From NCBI RefSeq assembly GCF_006538725.1, contig NZ_BJLQ01000007.1, positions 78,978 to 142,977 on the forward strand: a DNA stretch of 64,000 bases. The letters are read 5' to 3'. A program made the position numbers and the translations under genes. Under the pieces are notes generated by a model. That model saw only the letters and a program-made list of their open reading frames with translations. It ran no database searches and was not told where the DNA came from. Shown in pieces: positions 44,401 to 56,651 of the stretch (its first letter is position 1; each line of letters opens with the position of its first letter). Source of the DNA: Cellulomonas gelida (lineage in GTDB: Bacteria; Actinomycetota; Actinomycetes; Actinomycetales; Cellulomonadaceae).

Positions 44401-45105
44401 TCAGGGGCGGAAGCGGCCCGTCTCGTAGGCCCACATCGCGATCTGCACGCGGTTGCGAGCGCCGAGCTTGGTCGTCAGGCCCGTGAGGTGCGTCTTCACG
44501 GTGCTCAGGGAGACGTGCAGCTCCGTCGCGATCTCGGCGTTGGTCAGGCCGCGCGCGACCGTGACCAGGACCTGCTCCTCGCGCGCGGTCAGCGGCTCGA
44601 GCGGGTCGCGGCGTGCGGAAGGTCGGGTCTGCGCGAACGCCGCGAGCAGGCGGACGGTGACGGCCGGGGAGATCAACGCCTCGCCGTCGGCGGCCGCGCG
44701 GACGGCCTGCGCGAGCAGCTCGGGGCCGGCGTCCTTGAGCAGGAACCCACGCGCACCCGCGCGCAGCGCGCCGTGCACGTACTCGTCGAGGTCGAACGTG
44801 GTGATGACCACGACCGCGAGCGGGTCCGTGACGTCGGGTCCGGCGAGCAGGCGCGTCGCGGCCAGGCCGTCGGTCCCCGGCATCCGGATGTCGAGGAGGC
44901 ACACGTCGGGGCGCAGCTCACGGGCCAGCCGGACGGCGGCGAGACCGTCGGCGGCCTCGCCGACCACTCGGATGCCGGGCTGGGCGTCGAGGATCATCCG
45001 CAGCCCGGTGCGCACGATCTCCTGGTCGTCGGCGACCAGCACACGCACGTCCGTCCCGGGCGCGCGGTCGCCCGGCCCCCCGCCGCGCTCGTCGTCGGAG
45101 GTCAT
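44401..45105 (-). CDS. NarL/LuxR-family response regulator
   Basis: The 234-residue protein has a receiver domain (VRVLVADDQEIVRTGLRMIL, phospho-acceptor Asp in LLDIRMPGTDG, VITTF, FLLKD) and a C-terminal LuxR-type HTH (PLTAREEQVLVTVARGLTNAEIATELHVSLSTVKTHLTGLTTKLGARNRVQ). Its ATG overlaps the stop of the kinase gene (ATGA at 45102-45105), defining a two-component pair. Likely targets include the divergent MMPL exporter. Confidence 0.95.
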   Translation of the reverse strand: MTSDDERGGGPGDRAPGTDVRVLVADDQEIVRTGLRMILDAQPGIRVVGEAADGLAAVRLARELRPDVCLLDIRMPGTDGLAATRLLAGPDVTDPLAVVVITTFDLDEYVHGALRAGARGFLLKDAGPELLAQAVRAAADGEALISPAVTVRLLAAFAQTRPSARRDPLEPLTAREEQVLVTVARGLTNAEIATELHVSLSTVKTHLTGLTTKLGARNRVQIAMWAYETGRFRP

Positions 45106-46241
45106 GCCCCCACTCCCCGACGCGGCAGGACGGCCGCCACCACCCAGCCACGAGGCTCCGCGGGCCCCGCGGTCAGCGAGCCGCCCAGCAGCGCCGCCCG
45201 CTCGGCCATCCCGACGATCCCGTACCCCGTCCCGCGCACAGGCCCCACCGTCTCACCGTCGTCGGCCACCGTGCACCGGACCGCGTCGTCGTCCCCGGTG
45301 ACGCGCACGACGATCCTCGTGGCGGCGCGCGCGTGCCGCACCGCGTTGGTGACGGACTCCTGCGCGATCCGGTACACGGCGCCACCCACCGCGGGGCCCA
45401 GGTCCTCGAGCCGGCCCGACTGCTCGACGACCACGCGCGAGTCGGTCGAGGCGAGCGAGGGCACGTCCGCGACGTCGCGGACAGGCGCGAGGGCGGCTTC
45501 GTCGGTCCCGCGCAACGCACCGACGAGCGTGCGCATCTCGGCGAGCGTGCGGGCACCCTCGCGCTCGATCACCGCGAGGGCCTCACGCGCCGCGGACGGG
45601 TCCGTCGCGGCGACGACGCGGCCCGCCTGCGCACGCACCACGATCGCGGACACGTGGTGGGCGACGGTGTCGTGCAGCTCGCGCGCGAGCTGCTCACGTT
45701 CGCGCGACCGCGCGTCCTGCAGCGCACGCGTGCGCGCCGCGAACCCCAGTCGCACGACGAGGCCCACGACGGCCGGCAGGGTCACGACGAACAGCCCCGC
45801 GACCGTCTCGGCCACCGACGTCGGGTCACGGGTGATGCTCGACACGAACGCCGTGCCGAACACCGCCGACCCGAGCACGATCTGCCGACCGGAGCCCCAC
45901 CGGTACAGGGCGTAGCCGAGCACCAGGACGAACCCCATCGAGCCCAGGCCGACCGACCTCGTCGTCCCCGAGACGCGGACCGCCACCTCCACGACCAGCA
46001 CGGCGCCGAACGCGACCAGCACGGCCGCCAACGGGTGGGTCCGGCGCCACAGCAGTGTGCCGGCCAGCAGGACCGTCATCGGCACCGCCGCGAACGGCCA
46101 CGCGACGTCCTTGCGCAGCGTCACCTCCAGGACCGCGGTCACCGTGACCAGCACGACGAGCGCCCAGTCGCGCCACACGCGCACGGGCGGGTCGGGGGCG
46201 GGCGGCAGCGCCCACAGTCGTCGCGCGGCGTCGAGGATCAC
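45102..46241 (-). CDS. NarL-type sensor histidine kinase (HisKA_3)
   Basis: The 379-residue protein has six or so membrane segments in the first ~190 residues and no large sensor domain. HisKA_3 follows, with REREQLARELHDTVAHHVSAIVVRAQAG, where the His after REL is the phosphoacceptor. An HATPase domain comes next (AVYRIAQESVTNAVRHARAA, VADDGE, GTGYGIVGMAERAALLGG). This is the typical actinobacterial kinase paired with LuxR-type regulators. The GTG at 46241 is the most plausible start. A 168-bp divergent region separates it from the exporter. Confidence 0.92.
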   Translation of the reverse strand: MILDAARRLWALPPAPDPPVRVWRDWALVVLVTVTAVLEVTLRKDVAWPFAAVPMTVLLAGTLLWRRTHPLAAVLVAFGAVLVVEVAVRVSGTTRSVGLGSMGFVLVLGYALYRWGSGRQIVLGSAVFGTAFVSSITRDPTSVAETVAGLFVVTLPAVVGLVVRLGFAARTRALQDARSREREQLARELHDTVAHHVSAIVVRAQAGRVVAATDPSAAREALAVIEREGARTLAEMRTLVGALRGTDEAALAPVRDVADVPSLASTDSRVVVEQSGRLEDLGPAVGGAVYRIAQESVTNAVRHARAATRIVVRVTGDDDAVRCTVADDGETVGPVRGTGYGIVGMAERAALLGGSLTAGPAEPRGWVVAAVLPRRGVGA

Positions 46242-46409
46242 GGCGCCCAGCGTAGGGACGCGGGCCGCGGGCCGGATCGGCCGAAAGGTCAGGCCTGGGC
46301 GGCACGTCCGGCCATCGGGCACGGACCGCGCGGCCGATGTGGCGCACCGGGGCCCGTCACGACGATCGACGGGTCCGATGCTGCCGCCCGTCGTCCCGAG
46401 GAGAAACCG

Positions 46410-48542
46410 ATGCTCGCCCAGATCCTGTACCGGATCGGCTGGTTCGCCACCCGGCGCCGCTGGGCGGTGATCGGCACGTGGCTGGCGCTCACGGTCGTCG
46501 TCGTCGGCGCGGCCGCCGCCTCGGGCGCGAAGCTCGAGGACGGGTTCACCGCGCCCGGGCTCGACTCCCAGCGCGCCAACGAGCTCGTTGCCGCGTCCGG
46601 CGGCGGGCAGGCCGGCATCACCGCGCAGGTGGTCGTCACCCCCGCGGGCGACGGCACGTTCCGCGACGACGAGGCCGCACGCGCGGCCCTCGCCCGGCTC
46701 CAGGCGGACGTGCGCGCACTGCCGCACGTCCTGGGCACCACCGACCCCGTGGGAGCCCTCACCGGGGCGCAGGACGCCGCGGCGGTCGGCGCCCTGTCAC
46801 CCGACGGTCGCGTCGCGCAGCTCCGGGTCCAGTACCCGGGGCTCGACCAGCTCTCCGCCGCCGACCTGACGGCGCTCGAGGCGGTGCCGCACGACCCCGC
46901 GCTGCGCGTCGAGATGGGCGGCGACCTGTTCTTCGCCTACTCGAGCGCGGACAGCAACGTGGGCGAGCTCGTCGGGATCGTCGCCGCGCTCGTCGTGCTG
47001 CTGCTCGCGTTCGGCTCGTTCGTCGCGGCGACGCTGCCTGTCGGCATGGCGGTGCTCGGCCTGGGCGTCGGGATCGGCGGGATGACGCTGCTGGCCGGCG
47101 TGATGACCGTGCCGAGCTTCGCGCCCGTGCTCGGTGCCATGGTGGGCCTCGGCGTCGGGATCGACTACGCACTGTTCGTCGTGACCCGCCACCGCGAGCA
47201 CCTCGCCGAGGGCATGGCGGTTGACGAGTCGGTCGCGCGGTCGCTCGCCGGGGCCGGGCGGCCCGTGGTGTTCGCCGGCGGGATCGTCGTCGTGTCGATC
47301 CTGGGCCTCGCGGTCGCGGGCGTGCCGTTCATGACCGCCGGTGGCATCGCGATCTCCCTCGTCGTGCTCGTCATGGTCGTCGCCTCCGTGACCCTGCTGC
47401 CCGCACTCCTCGCGGTCGCGGGCCAACGCGTCGTGGGCCGCCACCGCCTCGAGACCACGAGCCCGCGGTGGGAGCGCTGGACCCGGCACGTCACCCGGCA
47501 CCCCGCCGCGTACGGGGTCGGCGTGACCGTGGTCCTGCTCGCGCTCGCGGCACCGGTCGTCGCGTTGCGCGTCGGCATCCCCGACGACGGCGCCCTCCCT
47601 CCCAGCCGCACCGAGCGCCAGGCGTACGACCTCGTCGCCGAGGGGTTCGGGCCGGGTCGCAACGGCCCGCTCGTCGTCGTCGTCGACCTCGCCGGCGACA
47701 CCCACGCCGCCGACGCGGTGGCGCGGGCGGTCGCCGCCGACCCGGGCGTCGCCGCGGTCGAGCCGCCCGTGCGGCGCGGCGGGCTCGCGACGATCGTCAC
47801 GCACGCCACCACCGGCCCGCAGGACGTCGCCACGGCCCGGACGATCGACCGGCTTCGCACCGAGGTGTTCCCCGCGGCGCTGGCCGGGACGCCCGCCGCG
47901 GCCCACGTCGGTGGTCAGACCGCGAGCTTCGCCGACGTCGGGCAACGCGTGAACGACCGGCTCCCCCTGCTCGTCGGCGCGGTCCTGGCGATGTCGTTCG
48001 TGCTGCTCATGCTCGTGTTCCGATCGGTGCTGGTCCCGCTCAAGGCCGTGCTGCTCAACCTGCTGAGCATCGGCGCCGCGTACGGCGTCATGGTGATGGT
48101 GTTCCAGTGGGGCTGGGCCGCCGACCTGATCGGGCTCGAGTCGACCGTGCCGATCGTGTCGTTCATCCCGATGTTCATGTTCGCGCTGCTGTTCGGGCTG
48201 TCCATGGACTACGAGGTGTTCCTGCTGTCCCGCGTGCGCGACGCGTACACGGGCACCGGCTCGAACGACGAGGCCGTGGTCCGGGGGACCGCCCGCACCG
48301 GGCGCGTCATCACGTCGGCTGCCGCGATCATGATCTGCGTCTTCCTCGCGTTCGTGCTGGGCGAGGACGCGGCGACGAAGATGTTCGGCATCGGGCTCGC
48401 CACCGCGATCCTGCTCGACGCGACCCTGGTCCGCCTCGTCCTGGTCCCCGCGACCATGAAGCTCCTGGGCGACGCGAACTGGTGGCTCCCGGGCTGGCTC
48501 GACCGCCTCCTCCCGCACGTCGACGTCACCGAACCGGCGTGA
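46410..48542 (+). CDS. MMPL-family RND transporter
   Basis: The 710-residue protein has two repeats of one plus five membrane segments with extracytoplasmic loops, the MMPL/MmpL architecture. It carries GVGIDYALFVVTRHREHLAEG in the first half and FGLSMDYEVFLLSRVRDAYTGTGSNDEAVVRGTARTGRVITSAAAIM in the second. The paired Asp-Tyr motifs are the proton-relay region. Such proteins export lipids or drugs. GAGGAG precedes the ATG at 46410. It is divergent from the NarL-type pair, a common arrangement for regulated efflux. Confidence 0.93.
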   Translation: MLAQILYRIGWFATRRRWAVIGTWLALTVVVVGAAAASGAKLEDGFTAPGLDSQRANELVAASGGGQAGITAQVVVTPAGDGTFRDDEAARAALARLQADVRALPHVLGTTDPVGALTGAQDAAAVGALSPDGRVAQLRVQYPGLDQLSAADLTALEAVPHDPALRVEMGGDLFFAYSSADSNVGELVGIVAALVVLLLAFGSFVAATLPVGMAVLGLGVGIGGMTLLAGVMTVPSFAPVLGAMVGLGVGIDYALFVVTRHREHLAEGMAVDESVARSLAGAGRPVVFAGGIVVVSILGLAVAGVPFMTAGGIAISLVVLVMVVASVTLLPALLAVAGQRVVGRHRLETTSPRWERWTRHVTRHPAAYGVGVTVVLLALAAPVVALRVGIPDDGALPPSRTERQAYDLVAEGFGPGRNGPLVVVVDLAGDTHAADAVARAVAADPGVAAVEPPVRRGGLATIVTHATTGPQDVATARTIDRLRTEVFPAALAGTPAAAHVGGQTASFADVGQRVNDRLPLLVGAVLAMSFVLLMLVFRSVLVPLKAVLLNLLSIGAAYGVMVMVFQWGWAADLIGLESTVPIVSFIPMFMFALLFGLSMDYEVFLLSRVRDAYTGTGSNDEAVVRGTARTGRVITSAAAIMICVFLAFVLGEDAATKMFGIGLATAILLDATLVRLVLVPATMKLLGDANWWLPGWLDRLLPHVDVTEPA

Positions 48543-48554
48543 CGCCCCCGCGGC

Positions 48555-49157
48555 TCAGACGCGGCGCGCAGCCACCCGCTCCACCAGCCGGTAGCGGCTG
48601 CTCCCGTGCTCGACCGCCGCCAGGCCCGCGTCCGAGAGCCGCAGCAACGGCCGACGACGATGGTGCTCACCGTGCCGCCGCCCGACCACGTCCAACCCGC
48701 GCTGCACCACGCGCCCGAGCAACGCCGACGACTCCACGTGGTCCGCCACGAGCACCCGCCCCTCGGGCCGGACCACGCGGCGCAGCTCGGCCAGCACCGC
48801 GACCTCGTCGGGAACACAGCACAGCGAGAACGTGCACACCACCGAGTCGAACGACGCGTCCGGCCACGGCAGGTGCGCCGCGTCGGCCTGCACCGCGGTC
48901 ATGGCCACGCGCTCGCGGGCCGCCCGGTCCTTCGCGATCGCGAGCATCGCCGCGCTCTGGTCGGTCACGACGAGCTCGTCGGACCGTCCGCGCAGGTACG
49001 GCAGGTTCGCCCCCGTCCCGACCGCGACGTCCAGCGTCCGCCCGCGCACGCGCTGCGCGACCCACTCGCGCGCCGGCGCGAGCAGCCGCGGCTCGACCCA
49101 CGCCGTCGCCCGGTCGTAGGTCGCCGCCTGCCCGTCCCAGTACTCGCGTCCGTCCAC
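48555..49157 (-). CDS. SAM-dependent class I methyltransferase (copy 2)
   Basis: The 200-residue paralogue of the gene at 41912-42511 has LDVAVGTGANLPYL, VVTDQSAAML, VQADAAHLPWPDASFDSVVCTFSLCCVPDE and LVADHVESS. The two share most of their length including the C-terminal GEHHRRRPLLRLS.AGL.AVEH. It is convergent with the MMPL gene (12 bp between stops). Translation starts at GTG 49157. The substrate is unknown; drift from copy 1 suggests an older duplication. Confidence 0.87.
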   Translation of the reverse strand: MDGREYWDGQAATYDRATAWVEPRLLAPAREWVAQRVRGRTLDVAVGTGANLPYLRGRSDELVVTDQSAAMLAIAKDRAARERVAMTAVQADAAHLPWPDASFDSVVCTFSLCCVPDEVAVLAELRRVVRPEGRVLVADHVESSALLGRVVQRGLDVVGRRHGEHHRRRPLLRLSDAGLAAVEHGSSRYRLVERVAARRV

Positions 49158-49263
49158 CCGGCCTCCCGATCGACCTCACCGGCAGCACGTGGCTCGGCGC
49201 CGACCGTCCCGTCCGGGCGCCCGACCTGCCGCTCCACCACGGCCGTCGCGCCCATACTCCTCG

Positions 49264-52451
<3,188 letters not shown>

Positions 52452-52470
52452 CGCTCGCGACTTCGCCATG

Positions 52471-52592
52471 CAGCGCTTGCTCCGGCGAAGGCACGCCCAG
52501 GCCGGAGCAGACGCTGCGTCGTCCGACGAACCAGCGCCTGCTCCGGGCTCAGCGCGCGTTGGCCGGAGCAGACGCTGGCTCGCGCGACGGGG
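52471..52592. repeat. Two tandem 61-bp units, each an imperfect hairpin (REP-like element)
   Basis: CAGCGCTTGCTCCGGC (52471-52486) pairs with GCCGGAGCAGACGCTG (52501-52516) at 14 of 16 positions. The same pair recurs at 52532-52547 and 52562-52577, a 61-bp period. It lies just after the beta-galactosidase stop and before the shared terminator. This is the form of a paired repetitive extragenic palindrome. Confidence 0.8.
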
Positions 52593-52620
52593 CGTGACGG
52601 GAACGCGCTGACGACGAGAC

Positions 52621-52667
52621 GCCCGCCTCGTGCCACTCCGGGGAAGGAGTCGTGGCACGAGGCGGGC
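52621..52667. terminator. Bidirectional terminator between GH2 and GH62 genes
   Basis: GCCCGCCTCGTGCCAC (52621-52636) and GTGGCACGAGGCGGGC (52652-52667) form a perfect 16-bp stem. The loop can add a few further pairs (ACTCC/GGAGT). Confidence 0.85.
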
Positions 52668-52709
52668 GATCGGTCCGGGCGGGCTTCAGCCTGCCTGCCC
52701 GAGCGGCTG

Positions 52710-54251
52710 CTACCGCTGGAGGGTCAGCAGACCCGGCCGGTACGGCAGGAGCCCGTAGTCGCCGCCCGAGCTCGGGCTGCGGCCCTGGTAGAGCAGCTGC
52801 AGGTTGCAGGGATCGACCGTCATGGTCTGGTCCGCGTTGGTCCGCAGCAGCTCACCGTGGCTGATGTCATTGGTCCAGGTGGCGCCGCTGTTCGCCTTAC
52901 CGGCGAACGGGTTCGACTCGCTCGTCGCCTGCGGGGTCCACGACCCGTTCAGGCTCGTGGCCGTGAAGGAGCGGAAGTACCGACCCTGCGAACCGATCGC
53001 CTCGACGATCATGAGGTAGCGGCTCTGGCCCTGGAGCTTGTACACCTGCACGGCCTCGAACAGGTTGTTGGTCGTGTCGCTCATGACCACGGTCGACGAC
53101 GAGCCGAAGCTGCCCGGGAAGTTCCCGATCGGCATGCTGGCCCGGTAGATCTTGCCGTTGTCGCCGGCGAAGAACAGGTACATGTTCTGGTCGTCACCGA
53201 TGACGGCCTGGTCGATCGGGCCCGTGCCGGAGCCGGAGATGCTGCCGGAGAACAGCGTCTGCGCCGACGACCAGCTGTTGACGTTCGCCGGGTTGGTCGA
53301 GGTCCGGTAGGAGAACGCCGGGCCGCCCCACTGGTAGGCCAGGACCCAGACGTTCTTCGGCGCGAAGTAGAACAGCGACGGCGCGACCGCACTGAACGGC
53401 ATCTGGTTCTGGCTGGCGGACGCCATCTGGCTGTAGTTGCTGAAGAGCCCGAAGTTCATCGAGCCCCACGAGCTGCCGGTGTCGTGCGTCGTGGCGTAGA
53501 CGAGCTGCTGGCCCTGGTACGGCGCGACGGTGAAGTCCTTGAGCGAGGCCCAGCCCGAGCGCGGGTTCGCGAGCGAGCCCGTCGACGACCAGCGGTACGA
53601 CGAGGGCAGCTGGCAGGTGCCGGGGTTCGGGTTCTGCGTCTGCGTGGGGCTCGGCGTGGGAGTCGGGTTCGGGGTGGGCTCGTTGCCCCCGCCCACGCGC
53701 ACGAGCTGCCACTGCTGGTTGTTCCCGCCCCAGTTCGAGTACTGGACGATGTTGGCGCCGTCGGCGGTGGACGCGCCCTGCACCTCGACGGCCTTGCCCG
53801 AGTGCCGGCTGATCAGCGACACGTAGCCGTTGGAGGTGTCCTGGAGCCGGAACTGCTGGTTGTTCTGGTTGTAGTCGGAGTACTGGACGATCGCGCCGCC
53901 GTCGGCGGTGGACCAGTTGTAGACGTCGAGCACCTTGCCCGACAGGCGGGACTTGATCCGGTAGTAGCCGTTGCCGGAGTCGACGAACTGCCACTGCTGC
54001 TGCAGGCCGTCGTTGCGGGTCCACTGCGTGATCCGGGCGCCGTCGGCGGTCGAGAGGTTGTAGACGTCGAGGGCCTTGCCGCTGCCGCGGCCGATCAGGA
54101 CGTACGAGGCGTTGGGGTCGACCGTGGCCGCCGACGCCGCCGGCGCGACGACGAGCGCGAGGACGCCGGCCGACACCGCCGTGGCCGCCGCGACGAGGGT
54201 GGCCAGCCACGTGCGACGTCGCCTCGTCGGGGCGAGATGTGCTGCTCTCAT
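52710..54251 (-). CDS. Secreted GH62 alpha-L-arabinofuranosidase with N-terminal CBM13 (ricin type)
   Basis: The 513-residue precursor has a signal peptide to ~residue 41 and a ricin-type beta-trefoil with three repeats ending in QQWQF/QQFRL/QQWQL (~45-170). A Pro/Thr linker follows, then a GH62 domain (~200-513). GH62 motifs are [32 protein letters not shown] (catalytic base Asp), [53 protein letters not shown] and [12 protein letters not shown] (catalytic acid Glu). GH62 removes arabinose side chains from arabinoxylan. AAAGGAG precedes the ATG at 54251. Confidence 0.95.
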   Translation of the reverse strand: MRAAHLAPTRRRRTWLATLVAAATAVSAGVLALVVAPAASAATVDPNASYVLIGRGSGKALDVYNLSTADGARITQWTRNDGLQQQWQFVDSGNGYYRIKSRLSGKVLDVYNWSTADGGAIVQYSDYNQNNQQFRLQDTSNGYVSLISRHSGKAVEVQGASTADGANIVQYSNWGGNNQQWQLVRVGGGNEPTPNPTPTPSPTQTQNPNPGTCQLPSSYRWSSTGSLANPRSGWASLKDFTVAPYQGQQLVYATTHDTGSSWGSMNFGLFSNYSQMASASQNQMPFSAVAPSLFYFAPKNVWVLAYQWGGPAFSYRTSTNPANVNSWSSAQTLFSGSISGSGTGPIDQAVIGDDQNMYLFFAGDNGKIYRASMPIGNFPGSFGSSSTVVMSDTTNNLFEAVQVYKLQGQSRYLMIVEAIGSQGRYFRSFTATSLNGSWTPQATSESNPFAGKANSGATWTNDISHGELLRTNADQTMTVDPCNLQLLYQGRSPSSGGDYGLLPYRPGLLTLQR

Positions 54252-54563
54252 GAGGTGCTCTCCTTTGAGCCGTTCTAGGCGCCTCGGGCGACCGTGGCCC
54301 GCTGCGATCAGGTCCGCCGATCGTCGGTCCGGGTACTCCCACGACCTCGAACCGCGAATGTGAGCCTTCACATTGCACCGATGAAGACCGGTTGCCGAAG
54401 GGGTTCGTGGGGCTCCGAATCGATTCACGACGGGTGTGACCGGTACCGACTTCCGCCGGTGAAGACCCGCGACCCGGCGACTCCCGCTCCGCTCGGGGCC
54501 CCGATTCACACTCGTCGTGCGGGACCTATTGACAGATATTGTTGTCAAGAGGAGGTTGGACCC
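54252..54563. promoter_or_regulatory. Divergent control region of GH62 and arsR genes
   Basis: This 312-bp region holds no gene. GAATCGATTC (54417-54426) is a perfect 10-bp palindrome with the AANCGNTT core of LacI-type sites, the same AATCGATT as before the exocellulase gene. TTGACAGATATTGTTGTCAA (54529-54548) is an inverted repeat (6-bp arms, 8-bp centre) just before the arsR ribosome-binding site, a likely autorepression operator. It also contains promoter-like TTGACA and TATTG sequences. The surrounding sequence is less G+C-rich than the genes. Confidence 0.55.
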
Positions 54564-55145
54564 ATGCACGACGTGGAAGTCATCGAGAGCCCCAGCGCCG
54601 CCGCGGCCGCGCTGGACCCGATCCGCGCGCGGCTGCTCGCCGAGCTCGCCGTCCCGGCATCCGCCGCCGGGCTCGCGGCTCGGGTCGGCCTCCCCCGGCA
54701 GAAGGTCAACTACCACCTGCGGTCCCTCGAGGCGCACGGCCTCGTCGAGCTGGCCGAGGAACGCCGGCACGGCGGCCTGACCGAACGCGTGCTGCAGGCG
54801 TCCGCGGCGCGCTTCGTCGTCTCCCCTGCCGCAGTCAGTGCCACCGCCGCCGACCCGGGAGCCACAGGCGACCGACTCTCCGCCGGCTACCTCGTCGCGC
54901 TCGCCGGCCGTGTGGTCCGCGAGGTCGGCGCGCTCGTCCGCCGCGCCGGCACGTCCGGCTCACGCGTGCCGACGCTCACGATCGACACGCAGATCGGCTT
55001 CCGCTCCGCCGCCGACCGCGCGGCGTTCGCCGACGAGCTGACCGCCGCGGTGCTCGACCTGGCCGCGCGCTACCACCATGACGACGGTCGGCCGCACCGC
55101 CTCGTCGTCGCCGCCCACCCCGTCCCCGAGGAGGAGACGCCATGA
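54564..55145 (+). CDS. ArsR-family winged-helix regulator
   Basis: The 193-residue protein has an HTH ([43 protein letters not shown]) and wing ([15 protein letters not shown]). A C-terminal effector-like region follows ([35 protein letters not shown]). No metal-binding Cys box is present. GAGGAGG precedes the ATG. The stop overlaps the SRPBCC gene start (ATGA), a frequent actinobacterial arrangement in which the regulator controls the pair. Confidence 0.9.
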   Translation: MHDVEVIESPSAAAAALDPIRARLLAELAVPASAAGLAARVGLPRQKVNYHLRSLEAHGLVELAEERRHGGLTERVLQASAARFVVSPAAVSATAADPGATGDRLSAGYLVALAGRVVREVGALVRRAGTSGSRVPTLTIDTQIGFRSAADRAAFADELTAAVLDLAARYHHDDGRPHRLVVAAHPVPEEETP

Positions 55146-55951
55146 CCACGCACCCCACCGTCCCGTACCGCCTGGAGTTCGCCGTCGAGGTGCCCGGCAC
55201 CCCCGAGCAGGTGTGGCAGGCCATCGCCACCGCTCCCGGCCTGAGCTCGTGGTTCCTGCCGACCGTCCTGGAGGAGCGCGAAGGCGGCGCCCTGCGCTTC
55301 GCGATGGGCGAGGGCATGGGCTCCGAGGGTCACGTCACCCGCTGGGACCCGCCTCGCACCCTCGGCTACGAGGAGGACTGGGCCGCCCTCATGGGCAAGA
55401 GCCCCGACGAGCTCAGCCCCATGACGTCGGAGTTCGTCATCGAGTCGAGCTCCGGCGGCACGTGCGTGGTGCGGGTGACCACCAGCGGCTTCGGCACCGG
55501 CGCCGACTGGGAGCAGGAGTGGTGGGACGACATGGGTCGCGCCTGGCGCCCGTCGTTCGACGTCCTGCGCCTGTACCTCGCGCGCTTCCCCGGCCAGGAG
55601 GCCACACCCGTCGAGGTGTTCGCGCCCCACGCGGGCGACGAGGAGACGGTGTGGCGCACCGTGCGCGACGCGCTCGGCCTCACCGAGGAGGGGCACGCCG
55701 TCGAGCTTCACGGCGCCACGGGCACCGTCGAGCGACTGACCGGCCGGAGCGCCCTCGTCCGGCTCGACACCCCGGTCCCCGGCATGCTCACCGTCACCAC
55801 CCACGCCATGGAGAGCGAGGTGTACGTCGGGGTGCGGGCCTACCTGTTCGGCCCCGGCGCCGCCGCCTACGCCCGCGACGAGGCGCCGGCCTGGCAGGCC
55901 CTGCTCGAGGGACTGGCCGTGCCTGCGGCAACGGGCGCCGCCCAGCCGTGA
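55142..55951 (+). CDS. SRPBCC (AHSA1/START-like) domain protein
   Basis: The 269-residue protein has an SRPBCC domain in its first ~150 residues: RLEFAVEVPGTPEQVWQAIATAPGLSSWFLPTVLEER, WDPPRTLGYEEDW, and WWDDMGRAWRPSFDVLRLYL, the helical lid. The C-terminal ~110 residues form a second, less clear domain. These proteins bind hydrophobic ligands, and the pair with ArsR suggests ligand-responsive regulation. A terminator follows 22 bp after the stop. Confidence 0.87.
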   Translation: MTTHPTVPYRLEFAVEVPGTPEQVWQAIATAPGLSSWFLPTVLEEREGGALRFAMGEGMGSEGHVTRWDPPRTLGYEEDWAALMGKSPDELSPMTSEFVIESSSGGTCVVRVTTSGFGTGADWEQEWWDDMGRAWRPSFDVLRLYLARFPGQEATPVEVFAPHAGDEETVWRTVRDALGLTEEGHAVELHGATGTVERLTGRSALVRLDTPVPGMLTVTTHAMESEVYVGVRAYLFGPGAAAYARDEAPAWQALLEGLAVPAATGAAQP

Positions 55952-55972
55952 GGCGACGGCGGTAGGCATGCA

Positions 55973-56007
55973 AGGGCGCCCGGCCGGGTCGACAGGCCGG
56001 GCGCCCT
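55973..56007. terminator. Bidirectional terminator between SRPBCC and fasciclin genes
   Basis: AGGGCGCCCGGCC (55973-55985) and GGCCGGGCGCCCT (55995-56007) form a perfect 13-bp stem with a 9-nt loop between convergent genes. Confidence 0.8.
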
Positions 56008-56012
56008 GGCCG

Positions 56013-56651
56013 TCAGAGGTCGAGGGGGCGCAGCACGAAGGTGATGCCGTGCGCGATCTGCGGGTTGCCCTTGTTGAGGTCGAGCTTGCTGCGCACCAGC
56101 AGCGGGTTGACGTCGTTGCGGTCCGCGTCCTTCAGGACGACGAGCGGGATCCGCTTGGACAGGACGTCGACCGTGAACGTGCCACCCTGCGCGGTCGTCA
56201 GCACGGCACCGTCGGACGCGAGCGCCGTCGCCGAGTCGATGGTCACGCCAGGCACCACGTGGTAGAGCAGGACCTGCTCGATCGCGTCGATGCCCACGGC
56301 CGAGGCAACCGCCGTGAAGACCTTCTTCTCCGAGCCGTACCAGCGGTGCGTGAGGTCGAGGGCGAGCACCTGGAACGCGCGGTCGTTCGGCAGGAACGCG
56401 GTGAGCGGCACGGTGCCGTCGGCCAGGACCGCCACCGGGCTGTCCGGCTTGGCCGCGAGCACGGCGTTGACCGCGTTGTCGACGATGTCGAAGTCGTACC
56501 AGTTGCGGTCGAAGCCGCTGCCGTCGGCGGCGAGCACCGACGCGAGGCTCCTGGGCGCGGGGGCGGCGGACGCCGCGGACGCGGAGCCGATGAACGCACC
56601 TGCGGCCAGGGCGGCGACGGCAACCGATGCGGCGAGACGACGGTTCTTCAT
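56013..56651 (-). CDS. Secreted fasciclin-domain protein
   Basis: The 212-residue precursor has a signal peptide (KNRRLAASVAVAALAAGAFIG..ASA). One fasciclin-like domain follows, with PLTAFLPNDRAFQVLA (H1 box) and VLLYHVVPGVTIDSATALA (the YH motif and H2-type region). GNPQIAHGITFVLRPLDL is the ending. Fasciclin domains mediate adhesion. There is no anchor, so it is probably released or wall-associated. AAGGAG precedes the ATG at 56651. Confidence 0.88.
   Translation of the reverse strand: MKNRRLAASVAVAALAAGAFIGSASAASAAPAPRSLASVLAADGSGFDRNWYDFDIVDNAVNAVLAAKPDSPVAVLADGTVPLTAFLPNDRAFQVLALDLTHRWYGSEKKVFTAVASAVGIDAIEQVLLYHVVPGVTIDSATALASDGAVLTTAQGGTFTVDVLSKRIPLVVLKDADRNDVNPLLVRSKLDLNKGNPQIAHGITFVLRPLDL

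Noticed and set aside
47466..47480. TGGGAGCGCT sequence resembling a CebR half-site
   Set aside because: It lies deep inside the MMPL coding region and matches only part of the operator.
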